Shown: piece after piece, positions 1-10,307 of the stretch
Numbering within the stretch: the first letter of the stretch is position 1
How the letters are laid out: every line of letters starts with the position of its first letter
DNA from: Phoronis australis
Taxonomy: Eukaryota; Phoronida; Phoronidae
Length of the DNA: 64,000 nucleotides
Assembly: GCA_002633005.1 (NCBI GenBank)
Contig: NMRA01000085.1
Coordinates: 537,464-601,463, forward strand
Direction of reading: 5' to 3'
Notes under the pieces: generated by a model
What the model saw: the letters and a program-made list of their open reading frames with translations, nothing else
Databases searched by the model: none
What the model was told of the DNA's origin: nothing
Program-made: the position numbers and the translations under genes

Positions 1-586
1 TAAGATTTTATTTAGGCTTGCGTTGGTTGAAATGGAAAAGTAATTGTTGACATGGTTGGGAATTGTTTGATCTTGAAAGAAAGTTTGAGGAGATTTTGCG
101 CCTTAAAATTGGAAAAGACCCATTTGACAACAAGACACTCCTGAATGGTTTGAATCGGTCGTCAGATATGGAAAACTTTCCAACATTATTGATCTAAACA
201 GATTTTTTAACATTCAGCTGCTTTTTGGTCTAAAATTAGTAAAACGGAGGTTACACGTTGATGCACACATTCCTGGCAGCAAACCTATTTACACAAATCA
301 ATACAAATACGGAATAGATAATTGGTAGAACCTGGCATATTATTAACTGGTTACTCCGTTTTTAAGGAGGCAGTGGAGTATCCGTGTATCTGTTATATTC
401 ACGGCGTTTGTACCTTTATAGTGACTGCATAGAACTTGGTTCGATTGTGTGAAATTACATTATTGGAATAGATGTTAATGTATATTGTGCAACACGTCAC
501 TGAGACACATTTGTTCATCCATCTTTAAACGTTATGTAATGTATGATAATACGATGAATGTTTTCAGTCATCCAGTTGGGCCATAG
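1..586. other. No gene seen; AT-rich sequence
   Basis: I see no convincing exon, RNA gene or repeat here. The 5' exon or exons of the large + strand gene, which must encode its N-terminal segment, could lie here or beyond the window edge. No ATG-containing open segment with a good donor site stands out. Confidence 0.5.
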
Positions 587-784
587 TATAAGAATCAATA
601 AATCTATTACTGGACTTACGGTACATGTACGTGGAGATGGCTACGTTGCGTCCTCCTCTCGAGGACTTCATTAGGCCACTGAGTTGTCACGTGACTTGTC
701 ATGTGATCTGTCGTACAGTTTTCGCGGGATTCTCTTCAGCACCCTATCCCATGTCCTACATGTAGGTACATGTAAGTGAAACCG
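587..784 (-). repeat. Left inverted arm of Penelope-like remnant
   Basis: This is the reverse complement of 980-1160 with scattered substitutions and a few short insertions (for example near 624 and 758-772). It includes the same GTCCTC-GAGAG-GAGGAC hairpin as the right arm. Its hammerhead-like box reads CTAATGA on the minus strand instead of CTGATGA. Confidence 0.8.
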
Positions 785-979
785 AAACCAGCATCGGAGA
801 TCCAGTTATGGGGACTGCTATGATTCTGCAGTTTTTAGTCACATGGCTTCCACAGACCACTCTTTCAACATGGAAGATGTGAAGATCCTGGATAGAGAAG
901 AAAATTGGTTTCGGAGAGGGGTCGAAGAAGCTATCTACGAGAATTGAGAATCCTAGCCTCAGTAGACAGGGGGGGGCTG

Positions 980-1160
980 CGGTTTCACTTACCTAGGACA
1001 TGGGATAGGGCGTTGAAGAGAATCCCGCGGAAACTGTACGACAGTTCACATGACAAGTCATGTGACAACTCAGTGGCCTGATGAAGTCCTCGAGAGGAGG
1101 ACGCAACGTAGCCATCTCCACGTACCGTAAGTCCAGTAATAGATTTATCGATTCTTGTAT
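980..1160 (+). repeat. Right inverted arm of Penelope-like remnant
   Basis: This arm follows the GIY-YIG fragment directly and so is the element's own 3' region. It ends in ATTCTTGTAT, matching the start of the left arm (ATAAGAAT). It contains the hammerhead-like segment at 1078-1107. Confidence 0.8.
1078..1107 (+). ncRNA. Degenerate hammerhead-ribozyme-like core
   Basis: CTGATGA (1078-1084) is followed after one A by a perfect 6-bp stem, GTCCTC (1086-1091) and GAGGAC (1097-1102), with loop GAGAG. GCAAC (1103-1107) then stands where a hammerhead has GAAAC. Hammerhead motifs are known from Penelope-like elements. The A-to-C change in the GAAA box would be expected to abolish cleavage, so this looks like a decayed copy. 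Stem I pairing is not convincing. Confidence 0.4.
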
Positions 1161-1212
1161 CATGTAATGTATGCTTAGCATCCATGTGTTTAGCGATCGT
1201 TCGCTTTTTCAG

Positions 1213-4200
1213 CTGTCCACAATAACACACCTTCTGATGTCGTCTGGATTATCCCGCTCGTGGTTCTCCTGTTTCTACTGCTCTGTGTAGCTGTCATCGG
1301 CTACTTCAAGTACGATACAGTTCGCGGTATCCCCTTTTCCGGGAGACGACCTATAAAAGAAAACCACGACGTGCTGCGACATAAGTTGGCTGAGGCCGTC
1401 AGGGTCGGCACGTGCATGGAACCGGCCTTGGACGAGTACAAAAAGTTCTGCATGCAACATTTTTTGTTCGTCCGCATGGACTTAGACCTTTGCAAGACGG
1501 CCAACAAAGCGATAGAAGAGTTGAAAGAAAAAGAGAGAAACAGCAACGCCTTGCTCATGTCTTTGGACCGCATAACATTTCGTAGCTCACATTCTAGGAG
1601 AGAACACGGCGTCCACGTAACGACTAGCGCAAGTAAAAGTGCCTTGCTCCAGACTCTTAGCATTCCGGACGCCCCTGCTGTTTCGACAGACAATGAGCGT
1701 AGGTCTTCTACTTACTTAAATTCTAAGGCTTTTGAACTAAAAGTAAATCTCGCGGAGGCATTACAGTCGTGGAGCTACACAGCCATTAAGAAAGCGTTAT
1801 CGACCTATTACGGATTCTGCAGCTGGAACAGCGAGTATGTCTGCGCAGATGAAGAGTTAGTGAACAGGGCCAAAAATGTATTGCATATGAATCAGATGGA
1901 AACCAATTTGAGAATGGCTATCCAAACGGGCGATCCTGACGCCATCTCGTCAGCATTAACTGGCTACGAAACTCTTGGAGGCCATGATTCGTTTCGTCAA
2001 CATGACAACGTCTTAGTGACGACGGCACGAATTGCTTTATGTGAGCATGAAGACGGTAAAAGGAGAGCTATGTTAGAAGAGGCTATGAATAAATGGGATA
2101 AGGGTGAGATCGTCCAAGCCTTGAGAAACTACGAGCACTTTGCGGAAAATCAGGACAACGAGTTTGAATGTGAACGAAAGATTTTCTATGAAGCCAGTGA
2201 CTTAGTAAAACAAACAGATGGGATTTTAGCGAAACAAAATGCATTAAATCGGTTGTTAAGAAAAGCAATATCGTCATCAAACGTCGAAGAACTAACTCAT
2301 ATTTTGGAAGACTATAACCAATTTCTTGGCGAACACGGTCGTGAATGTTCGGTGCCAACTACACTGTTAGAGGAGGCACAACAGATTTTAATGTTGCCGT
2401 CCTTGAAGCAAAGCTTGATACATGCAGTTGAAGAGGGGGACCTGATGCTTATGAATGACGCCATTGAAAAAGTAATAGAGAGCGGAATAGAAGAAAAATT
2501 ACAGCCTGAAATGAAATTGGCTTTGGGCGTACAGGAGAATATTCGGGAAGTACAAAAACTGAGGGAAGCAGTTCTGAACTTGGACCGGGAAACAAGTATG
2601 GAGATCCGAAGCTATGACCACCCTTCGCAGATAGTGCACGACGTCATGCGGGCGGCACTGATTGTTGTTGGCGATGAGGACCAAATGACACGAGACTGGG
2701 AGCGGTGTAGGAGTCGTTGTAGTTCTATCTCCACGCCCGGAAATCCAGGACTTTTTAACAGAGTGCGCAAGTTCGACGTCAAGCAACTGAACCCTGAGGT
2801 AGCCGAACACGTACTTGACATTTTAAGTGGATTCACGTCAAGTGACGTGGAGCACGTGAGCTTTGGAATGTCTGTGTTTTATCTGTGGGTAAAGAGTGTG
2901 TGTAGATTGTGCCTTAGCACAGCTCACCTTTACAAACACCGTAAAAGCAAAAACCAGCCTGAATCTGATATGATATTAAATGATGCAAGTATTACGAAGC
3001 TACGAGAGAAACAACACGCACGTGGAATGTCGATTTCGGGTTGGGTGACACCGGAGGTTTCGAGTGGAACACATTCAACACCTTCATATAGCCCGTCCAA
3101 AACGTCAGATACGCAACCCGACTTGAGCCTGCAACTTAGGCTGGCCGTCGAGCAAAAAGACTTTCCCGCAGTAGAGAAGTCTTTGAATGAGTATCTCTCC
3201 TTCAGTGACGATCGTAAATTCGATCACCAACTGAGTGACGAAGCTAAGCAAGTGCTTGTTGAATATGAACTCATGAAGACCAAAGAGTCCTCCTTGAAAA
3301 CTGATGTGAACCAGGCCATTGCCAAATCCGATCGGGCGTTGGTCTTATCCTCACTTGAACACTATAAATCATTTTGCCACCTCAATGCAAAATACTTCGA
3401 CTTGGACAAATCGCTGGTGGAAAAGGTGCAGCGGTGCTTAAGCGAAATAGACGAGACAACAAAGGTTTTAGAATCTAACTCGGTGTTAAAATCTCAGTTA
3501 TCCAAAGCCATCCAGGATTGCGATATTACTGCCGTTGAAACCTTCATTGACGAGTATGAAGCTCATTGCGTTTCACATAAAGAATTTATAAGTCTTGACA
3601 AACGAATTTTTGAAAAAGCAAAATTGTTGCTCAACAATTACAAAACCACGAAAGCTATGGAAAATTCTTTGAAAACGACTCTTTCAACTGCAATTTCAAA
3701 GTCTGATTTGAGTTCTATTGATAAAGCGCTAAAGGATTATAAATCGTTCTGTCAGGCTAACGTGGGGATTGTCGTACTCGATAAAAGTATAATACAGGAT
3801 GCAAACAACGTGATAGAAGCAGATGGAAGGAGAAATTCTATTTTGGAAGCTCAATCGCAATTGGAGACACAATTGACATTTGCCATCTCCACTAAAAATG
3901 GTAAGTCAATTGAAAGACTTTTGCAGGAATACATGTCGCTCTGTGATTTCAACAAAGATTACGTTTCTGTCAATCTGCAATTGATTGAGAAAGCAAAACG
4001 TGCCTCTATGGAATTCGTGGTCATGCGAGAGGAGGAAGAAGCGCTGAAAGGTAAGCTATCCGCTGCGTTGAAAATGGCGGTGTACCCCCTTATCCAAGAT
4101 GCACTTGAACAATACGAAGCGTTTTACAAAGCCAATATTGATATCATCGCACTGGACGAGTTCATAGTTCAGAAATCCAAGGGAATGTTGAAAGAGCGTG

Positions 4201-6227
4201 GGCAGCAATACGACGCTTTGAAAGACCAATTGTTAAGATCAATGGAAGGGAAAGATCCGAAACTGGTAAGAGAGGCTTTGTTAAATTACGAAGACTTTTG
4301 CAAGGCTCACTTCGCTTCAGATGAAGTGGATTGGTTGATTGTGGCGGCAGCGAAACATGTAATAAACACGGACGTGCAGGAGCCAGAGTCGAGCAAGACG
4401 GGAGATGAACAACTAAGGCGAGAAGTTCAGGAGAGGACAGCTGAGGGTATAAAGCAGGAACTTATTAACATCATGAAAAGTGGCGACAAACGCTGTGCGA
4501 GAAAAGCTTTTAGAAAGTATACAGCATTCTGCCGACAAGAAAAGATCGATATGGACAAAAGCTTAGCTGCTGCCGTCAAGTCGTACATAAAGGAACCTCG
4601 TGCGGATAAAACCACTAATCAACGGACTAGTAAAAGTGACATGACAGTGGACGGCAAGCTGGACTCGGACACGAAAGGTAAGATCCCAGGTAGCGTCGAC
4701 TTTTCAGAGGCTAAACAGGCTGCACATGAATTGACTGATATTCTAAAAGACGACAGTGGTACGGCAGTTGTAGGTCAGGTGCAAAGCGATGAAAGAAAAA
4801 GCAGTATAGAAAATAAATTGCCAGTGATTGCTGATAAGATGCTGCGTGATCTTATGGTCGCTATGACCAATCGCGATCAAGATAGTTTGTTCATGAGTTT
4901 AGCAAGATACCGTAAGTTTTGCAATCGCTATCAAGGCAAAATTGAAACTAATGTCTCGGTTGTCGTGAAGGCCGATGCCCTTCTGAAGACTCTGACGACG
5001 AAAGATAGTGGTGAGCAAAAGGAGCGCTCCGCTACCCAACAGCAGCAGCGCGACGAAACCACGAAAGAGCAGGAAGTGAGAGAAGCGGCGGATCGGTTGC
5101 GACAAGATCTTGTTGCTGCGGTAGAAATCCGGGACTTGACTGGTCTTCAAACAAATCTGAAAACGTACCAGATGTTTATCGAGGAGCATTCTGGTAAAGT
5201 TGACATAGACCAGGCTTTGGTCAAAAAGGCTTCGTCAATGCTGCGAAGAATTGCCGCTGTTCGCGTGAGAGATGGTGCCGGTGAGGCAAAAGCTAGCCTT
5301 GCTCAGAAAAATAACATTGAAAATCAGGATACGCAAAAGCCTGACTTGGATACCAAACAACGGTATGAAGGAGAAGGAGTGAAAGACCAAAAACCCAGAG
5401 AACTCGCCGATCAGTTGAGACAACAACTTAACGTCGCTGTTGGAATTCGTGACTGGGCCAGTCTTGAAACAAAGCTTAGTAGGTATCGGAGGTTTCATAT
5501 GATGCACGCTGGTAAAGTTGCCATAGACGAGGCATTGGTGAAAAAGGCTTCGTCAATGCTGCGAGGAATGGTCACTGATCGCGAGCACAAAAGCGAGACA
5601 AAGGCCGGAGTTGTTAAGAACTTTGAGCCTAAAAGTTTGGAACCATCTTCCACGGTACCCGATGGGCTTACGCTTAAGAATCGGATCGACAATGCAATTG
5701 AAGGGAAAAACCTGGAGGATATAACCAGTGTTATTGAAAGTATTAGACAGCCTGAGACTATTGCAACGTTGCAATCCGATTTGGCCAATCTCGAAAATAT
5801 TCGAACTGTGTTACTGTCGATGAACCAGAAAAGACTTGATATATTGAACATGTCTAGCAAATCATTTGGAGACATGCGAAATCACGAAGATCCGTCCAGT
5901 TGCATTAGCAATGTTATCAGAGCAGTTCTCGTGTTGATGGGCTATTCAGAATCGGAGACCAGCGATTGGTCCTCTTGTCAAGAAATTTTCAGTAACAAAA
6001 GGACACGCGAAAATCCTGGGTTTATGAAAAAGTTTCGGAGCTTTGACTGGAAAACTGTAGATGTCGTTGTGGCCAGTCGGGCGGCAGCTGTGCTAGCAGG
6101 TGTCGTTCGGGATGACTTATTAATGGCGAATAAAGACGCGTGTCTATTTTACGATTGGGTCAACATGGTGTGTACGTTTTATCGTATCTCAGGTCTACAT
6201 ACGAGTAGGGCCTCTACCGACACTTAG
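1213..6227 (+). CDS. Large membrane-anchored helical-repeat protein with two dynein-stalk-like domains (3' exon; 5' end missing)
   Basis: The reading frame is open from before 1213 to the TAG at 6225-6227. A GTG at 1260 opens the longest computed frame, but the frame runs on upstream to a good acceptor (CTTTTTCAG ending at 1212), so the true start is in an earlier exon. Residues below count from 1260. A hydrophobic helix rich in V, I, L and F spans the first ~17 residues and a few codons before, preceded by polar sequence (HNNTPSD) and followed by basic residues: one membrane span with the bulk probably cytoplasmic. About 18 modules of roughly 50-70 residues follow (from 38 to 440 and from 622 to 1535), pattern L..L..A......l..aL..Y..FC......D..lv..A..l. 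Each array ends in a domain like the dynein heavy chain microtubule-binding stalk: 448-550 (EIRSY..P, VMRAALIVVG, DW, FNRVRKFD, LWVKSV) and 1542-1644 (ISNVIRAVLVLMG, DW, FMKKFRSFD, FYDWVNMV). There is no AAA+ motor. A microtubule-linked role is inference; no named family is recognised. Confidence 0.8.
2601..2910 (+). other. First dynein-stalk (MT)-like domain
   Basis: Residues about 448-550 of the large frame. The order EIRSY, then P, then a VM.A helix ending in a G, then DW, then NPG-F---R-FD, then a helix with F-LWVKSV, matches the helix-turn pattern of the dynein heavy chain stalk tip (V-.AV-.LLG, W, F-..L-.FD, LC-WV.AM). It is preceded by charged helix that could pair as coiled coil, as the stalk does in dynein. 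Identity is low, so structure comparison would be needed to confirm it. Confidence 0.6.
5883..6192 (+). other. Second dynein-stalk (MT)-like domain
   Basis: Residues about 1542-1644, ending 11 residues before the stop codon. It repeats the features of the first domain: DPS, ISNVIRAVLVLMG, SDWSSC, ENPGFMKKFRSFDW, and a terminal helix with FYDWVNMVCTFY. The module before each domain is also alike (LKQSLIHAVEEGD and LKNRIDNAIEGKN), so the protein looks like two unequal halves, each an array capped by a stalk-like domain. Confidence 0.6.
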
Positions 6228-9200
6228 TGGAAATCTACATTTCGAATGTATAAATCACATATAACATGTATTTCGTGCACTCGATGTTCAAATCAGGGGA
6301 ATGACGCTTATTAATATAAAATAAGAGACGAGTGTTTCCTCATTATTTGAGTGAATACCCAACTTGTGTTCTATACAATGAAATGGTACCTGAATGAGTG
6401 ACGGGTGCTCTATATTGTGGACATGTGTCGAAATTATTAATTTCTGCTTCAGTTGACGGGGGTCAGTGCAATTATAATACATGGCAGATTTTTTTCATGA
6501 TCTGTATTTCGGTCATTTCCTAATGCAAATCCGTAAAAACTTGTTGTTCTAAAGAAAAACACCTCTGGAAAACTGCTAAACCCTCATGGTTTACAGAAAA
6601 GCTACTTCCACTTAAATCGATGACTGGAAGCCAATTGACGACAGATGACTTTTCAAGTGCGGTGACAGTTTTCTGTTTTATCAGCTTTAACTATATTTCC
6701 CGGTGCAATGATTTTCTTTTGTCAGCGTTCGAATATTTTTTCTGTGATTTTGAGTACCTGAGCTTTATCTTCTACACAAAAAGATTCGCCGTTCGTTGTT
6801 TCTTCCAGGTTTTATTTCGATGCCCATTGTGTTTTCTGTGACGAAAAACTAAAATATGGCCAACTCAAACAGAGCCATATAAGAGTGTAAAATTGGGTCT
6901 CCTAAAAAATTTTATGGTCATGATCACTCCGCTGCTTTTCACTTGATGGCTATTATGTTACGTCGTGGGAATAATCTCAGACAAGAAATTTCTTCTATGA
7001 AAAATTGAATTTCCTTTTGAATTAAATCGAGCCTATACTCATGTCAAGAGTTGTGCCATGGCACTTGGCCTACCTCAAAATACAGCTGAGCTGCCTGTTG
7101 ATTTGGTAATTGGCCCAGTTATGTTGCACACCCAGCAGAATTCATGAGGAATTTATTATGGCAACATTAAACAAACGTTTCAGGTTGTAAACGTCACATT
7201 AATTCTTGTCCAGTTTTCAAATTTGAGAAACCTAATCACGTGTTTTTCGCCACCTATTCAGTGTTTATGATGGTCTCATTGTCTAAAGAACGATAACATT
7301 GTCAGCCTGCGGAGATTTAATTAACCACAACAGCATGACGTCTTTGATCTAAACCGGCAAATTTTGTGGTGCGCAAAGCGGTCGAGTTGCCCAAACTGGA
7401 CCGGCTAGAGTGTCAACGTGGGACACTTTTCATGCTTGGGTTTGCCTCTTGTTTAGTATGACCTCGCACGCCAAAAATAACAAGAACTCAACTCAAAATC
7501 ATCATTTATTTTTTTAAATTTAATAACCTGTTATTTGAAAAGAAAAAATCACACTCCACTGCTTTATAAGCATTGTTGCCAAACAACGACTGCTTTAAAG
7601 ACGCTTCATTTTCTTAAAATCTTCATAAAACGGATTTTAACGCTTGCTAATCAGTTGGGTTGAAAATTAAGTCCAAATAGTGTCCATTCAACAAAAGTCC
7701 AAATATTTTCAAACTCAACTGAATTTAATGTGAAATTTCAGTTTCCTTTTTATGGCCGCCGTCGTGAGTGACAGCTAATTCGGGCATTTTGGGTACTCAC
7801 TCAACTTCCGCCGTATCTAATGAGGTTTCCGCGAAAATCCTGCACACTTTATAAAAAATCAAAAGTAAAGTAAGGCAAACACAAATACTGTTGAAAGTTA
7901 AGAAATGTTCATATTTTCGTGACGTCTATCGACTTACATGCACGAAACTCACCCTGTGTTCTAAATTGATGAACGGAAAGGAAAGAGTATTTTTACACTT
8001 AGCTTTTTGACAAACTGTGACGAATCCCTCTTAAAGTGGTATCAAATTCGTGCTTTCTGGCACACACAAGTTTTGATTGAGTCCACCGTCATGAAATTGA
8101 TCTCTATCTTGGTCTGACGGGAAAAGATCATACAATTTGAGTTCGCCACGTCATGGTGACCTGAAACTGCATGAGCTTAGAAAAAAACAACTGTCAGTTC
8201 TTCCCGAGTCAAGAGATCACTTTTAAACTGAGTAAGAAACCAGGCTTGACTACTTTTTTGACGGTAAGTCGTCTAAATCAAAATTTGTTTTGTGACACAA
8301 AATACGGGTTTAACATCGCTTTAACAACCGTCAATGTAATAGTTCAGGCTTGAGCTTGTTGTTTTGCATGGAAATGGGAAAACAACACACGCGTTTACCG
8401 GCATTGTACAAGCGAAAGTTGCGGGAAATAACAATCAGGACCTGTACACAGGGACTTAGAAGTATCTTTAGAGCCACTGGACATCATAGCTACGTCATAC
8501 CAAAATGGTGGGCAGAAATGTTCCTCGCGCAATCGTTGTAGTTGCTCTGTCTAGTCGTCCACAGAACGGAATAGCGTGAAACTGAAGTTACATTTCGCTC
8601 TGTTTAGCTGTTTACAAAAACAAAAATTGAGTTAGGCCTCTTCTCTCATAAAATCGATCTGACGACATCCCATAGCGTTATAAAACCCTATTTCCGTTAT
8701 CAACAAGAACGTCGAAACCATCGTTATACTCTTTAGAGTTTGTAAAAGTTGTATTAACTCTAAGTTGCAAATTCGAAAATGGCGGCGCATGTACCAAATG
8801 CCTGTGACGTGAGTTGCCGGTTCATTCAGTAACAATACAAGATAAGCGTGGTTACGCTTTTTAAAAACCCTAATTGCAAGCTTCGGTTGAAAATACAACA
8901 TTGACCGCTGAATAGCGGCGAAATACCCCTTCAAATAATGTGTGCATTAACAATTAAATTATTTTGACAATGAGTCACTGCTATTATTAAGAATGCACTG
9001 TTTGTATTTTTCTAACACCGTACTTTTTAAAAATGACCAGCGTAAATTTTGTTGGCTGTTCTACTAGATGAATCACGCCAGTTGATTGGCTGTCGGCCAG
9101 GAACTATGACGTAACTAAGGAATTTTTAAAAGAAATGGCTACGGAGAAACAATGTAAACCTTCAACTATGCTCGATAAAAGTGACATTATTTCTTTGTCT

Positions 9201-10022
9201 GGAAACAAGAGGTTGGCAAGGGTAGTGGTTGCTAGGCTGTCTCGTGCTTAGTAGAATGCACTTGCTTGTGTAAGCAAGGAATACAACAGCGTTGTTACAA
9301 TGTAAATGCTCTTAACGACATAGCAGGAAAACAAAGCTTTGTTCTCGCTGTAATAAACTGGTCTTACAACAATTTCTCAATTTCATTATTTACATTCAAT
9401 TGGTCAATAAAGCCATTTCATAGAAGCGACATAATACCTTATTATCCCTTAAGTTATTCTAACAATGGCTTTAACAAGCTTCACATAGTGGGGATTGTGC
9501 AGAGTAAATGTAACTTTTTATACCTTCAGTGTTTCTTTGGCTCGCCGTTTCCATTCAAAGACGGCATCACAGAGACGTGATGTTTACTATACTGCTGTAG
9601 CCTAGCGGCGCACACGCAGACGCTGCTGTTCGAGTATTGTTGGGTGTTACGCGCCTCCTTTGGGCTGTGGTTATCTGTTGAGATCTGCAAATCAATGTAA
9701 CGGTATTGTATCCTATCATTGAGTACAGGTTAGCACAACAGGTGAAACTGAGTTCACATCGTGACTAAAAGGGATCAAACTCATCCTGGATTAGCCTCCC
9801 GTCATTTCTTAATACGCTGTCATTAGACCTCTGCGTGCAATCTTGACGTCACTTGGAATACGCGGATACGTCGCTGGGGCAATACTTAGCGACCACAGGA
9901 CTTTGAGGATTCACGTCTGGAAGTTTTATCTATATCCAAACAACAATTCGCTCTGTCGTGCGTGATTTGGCTTTGAATTTATAGTGCCACATAACTGATA
10001 GTTCAAGCAGAAATACCTCAGA
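6228..10022. other. Intergenic; no gene seen
   Basis: Between the large + strand exon and the next + strand gene I find only short frames without splice context. An AATATAAA-type sequence near 6313 could serve polyadenylation of the upstream gene. A dispersed repeat copy lies at about 8571-8780. The promoter and any 5' UTR of the next gene should lie in the last kilobase. Confidence 0.5.
8571..8780 (+). repeat. Dispersed repeat, copy 1 of 3
   Basis: It contains a segment like CGTTATCAACAAGAACGTCG followed by AAACCATC (about 8692-8722). Similar segments occur at about 16366-16405 (+) and 26430-26480 (-). The part at 8571-8655 (CATTTCGCTCTGTTTAGCTG, then AAAATCGA) also resembles 26228-26290. 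Divergence is high and the element type is not recognised. Confidence 0.5.
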
Positions 10023-10307
10023 ATGGCCGCGGCTGAAGTAATGGATTTGGACTACAATCTTCCGGGAGGGGCGTGGATGGGACGACAGATTCGCGGAATA
10101 CACGAGGACTCTCGAGGTGTGTTTCCCGAGCCGGCTCCACATCACTTCCGTCCTGACCCTCCGGGCCAAATGATGTCCATCATGAAACTGGATTACGTGC
10201 CGCTGGTGGGGAGACCCACAAAATCAGCTCCAGCGGCACCAAGAGGAGGACGTCCGGGCACGGGAGGCGTGTTTGCATCTCTCAGGAATAGTCCACCCGG
10301 CTCTCAG
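10023..10307 (+). CDS. 352-aa protein gene, exon 1
   Basis: Begins with ATGGCCGCGG in good start context and ends at GGCTCTCAG before GTGAGA. It encodes residues 1-95 in whole codons (phase 0). It is followed by a 10-kb intron containing the nested transposons. Confidence 0.75.

Larger units (their letters stand above)
587..1160 (+). mobile_element. Penelope-like element remnant with inverted arms
   Basis: Two arms, 587-784 and 980-1160, are about 90% identical in inverted orientation. Between them, 843-944 on the + strand encodes residues containing LDREENWFRRGVEEAIY, the typical C-terminal end of the GIY-YIG endonuclease attached to Penelope-like reverse transcriptases. After a frame change, a PSLSRQGGG stretch (about 950-975) continues it. 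The reverse transcriptase is absent, so this is a 5'-truncated copy. Penelope-like elements are known for inverted or tandem partial copies (pseudo-LTRs), which fits the arms. The left arm carries small ACATGT-type insertions relative to the right. The element ends about 50 bp before the splice acceptor of the next gene. Confidence 0.75.

Noticed and set aside
1260-1262. GTG at 1260 as the start codon of the large gene
   Set aside because: This is a nuclear animal gene, the frame is open upstream, and an acceptor site lies at 1212.
8632-8934. 100-codon minus strand frame
   Set aside because: No splice context or similarity; it overlaps a dispersed repeat.
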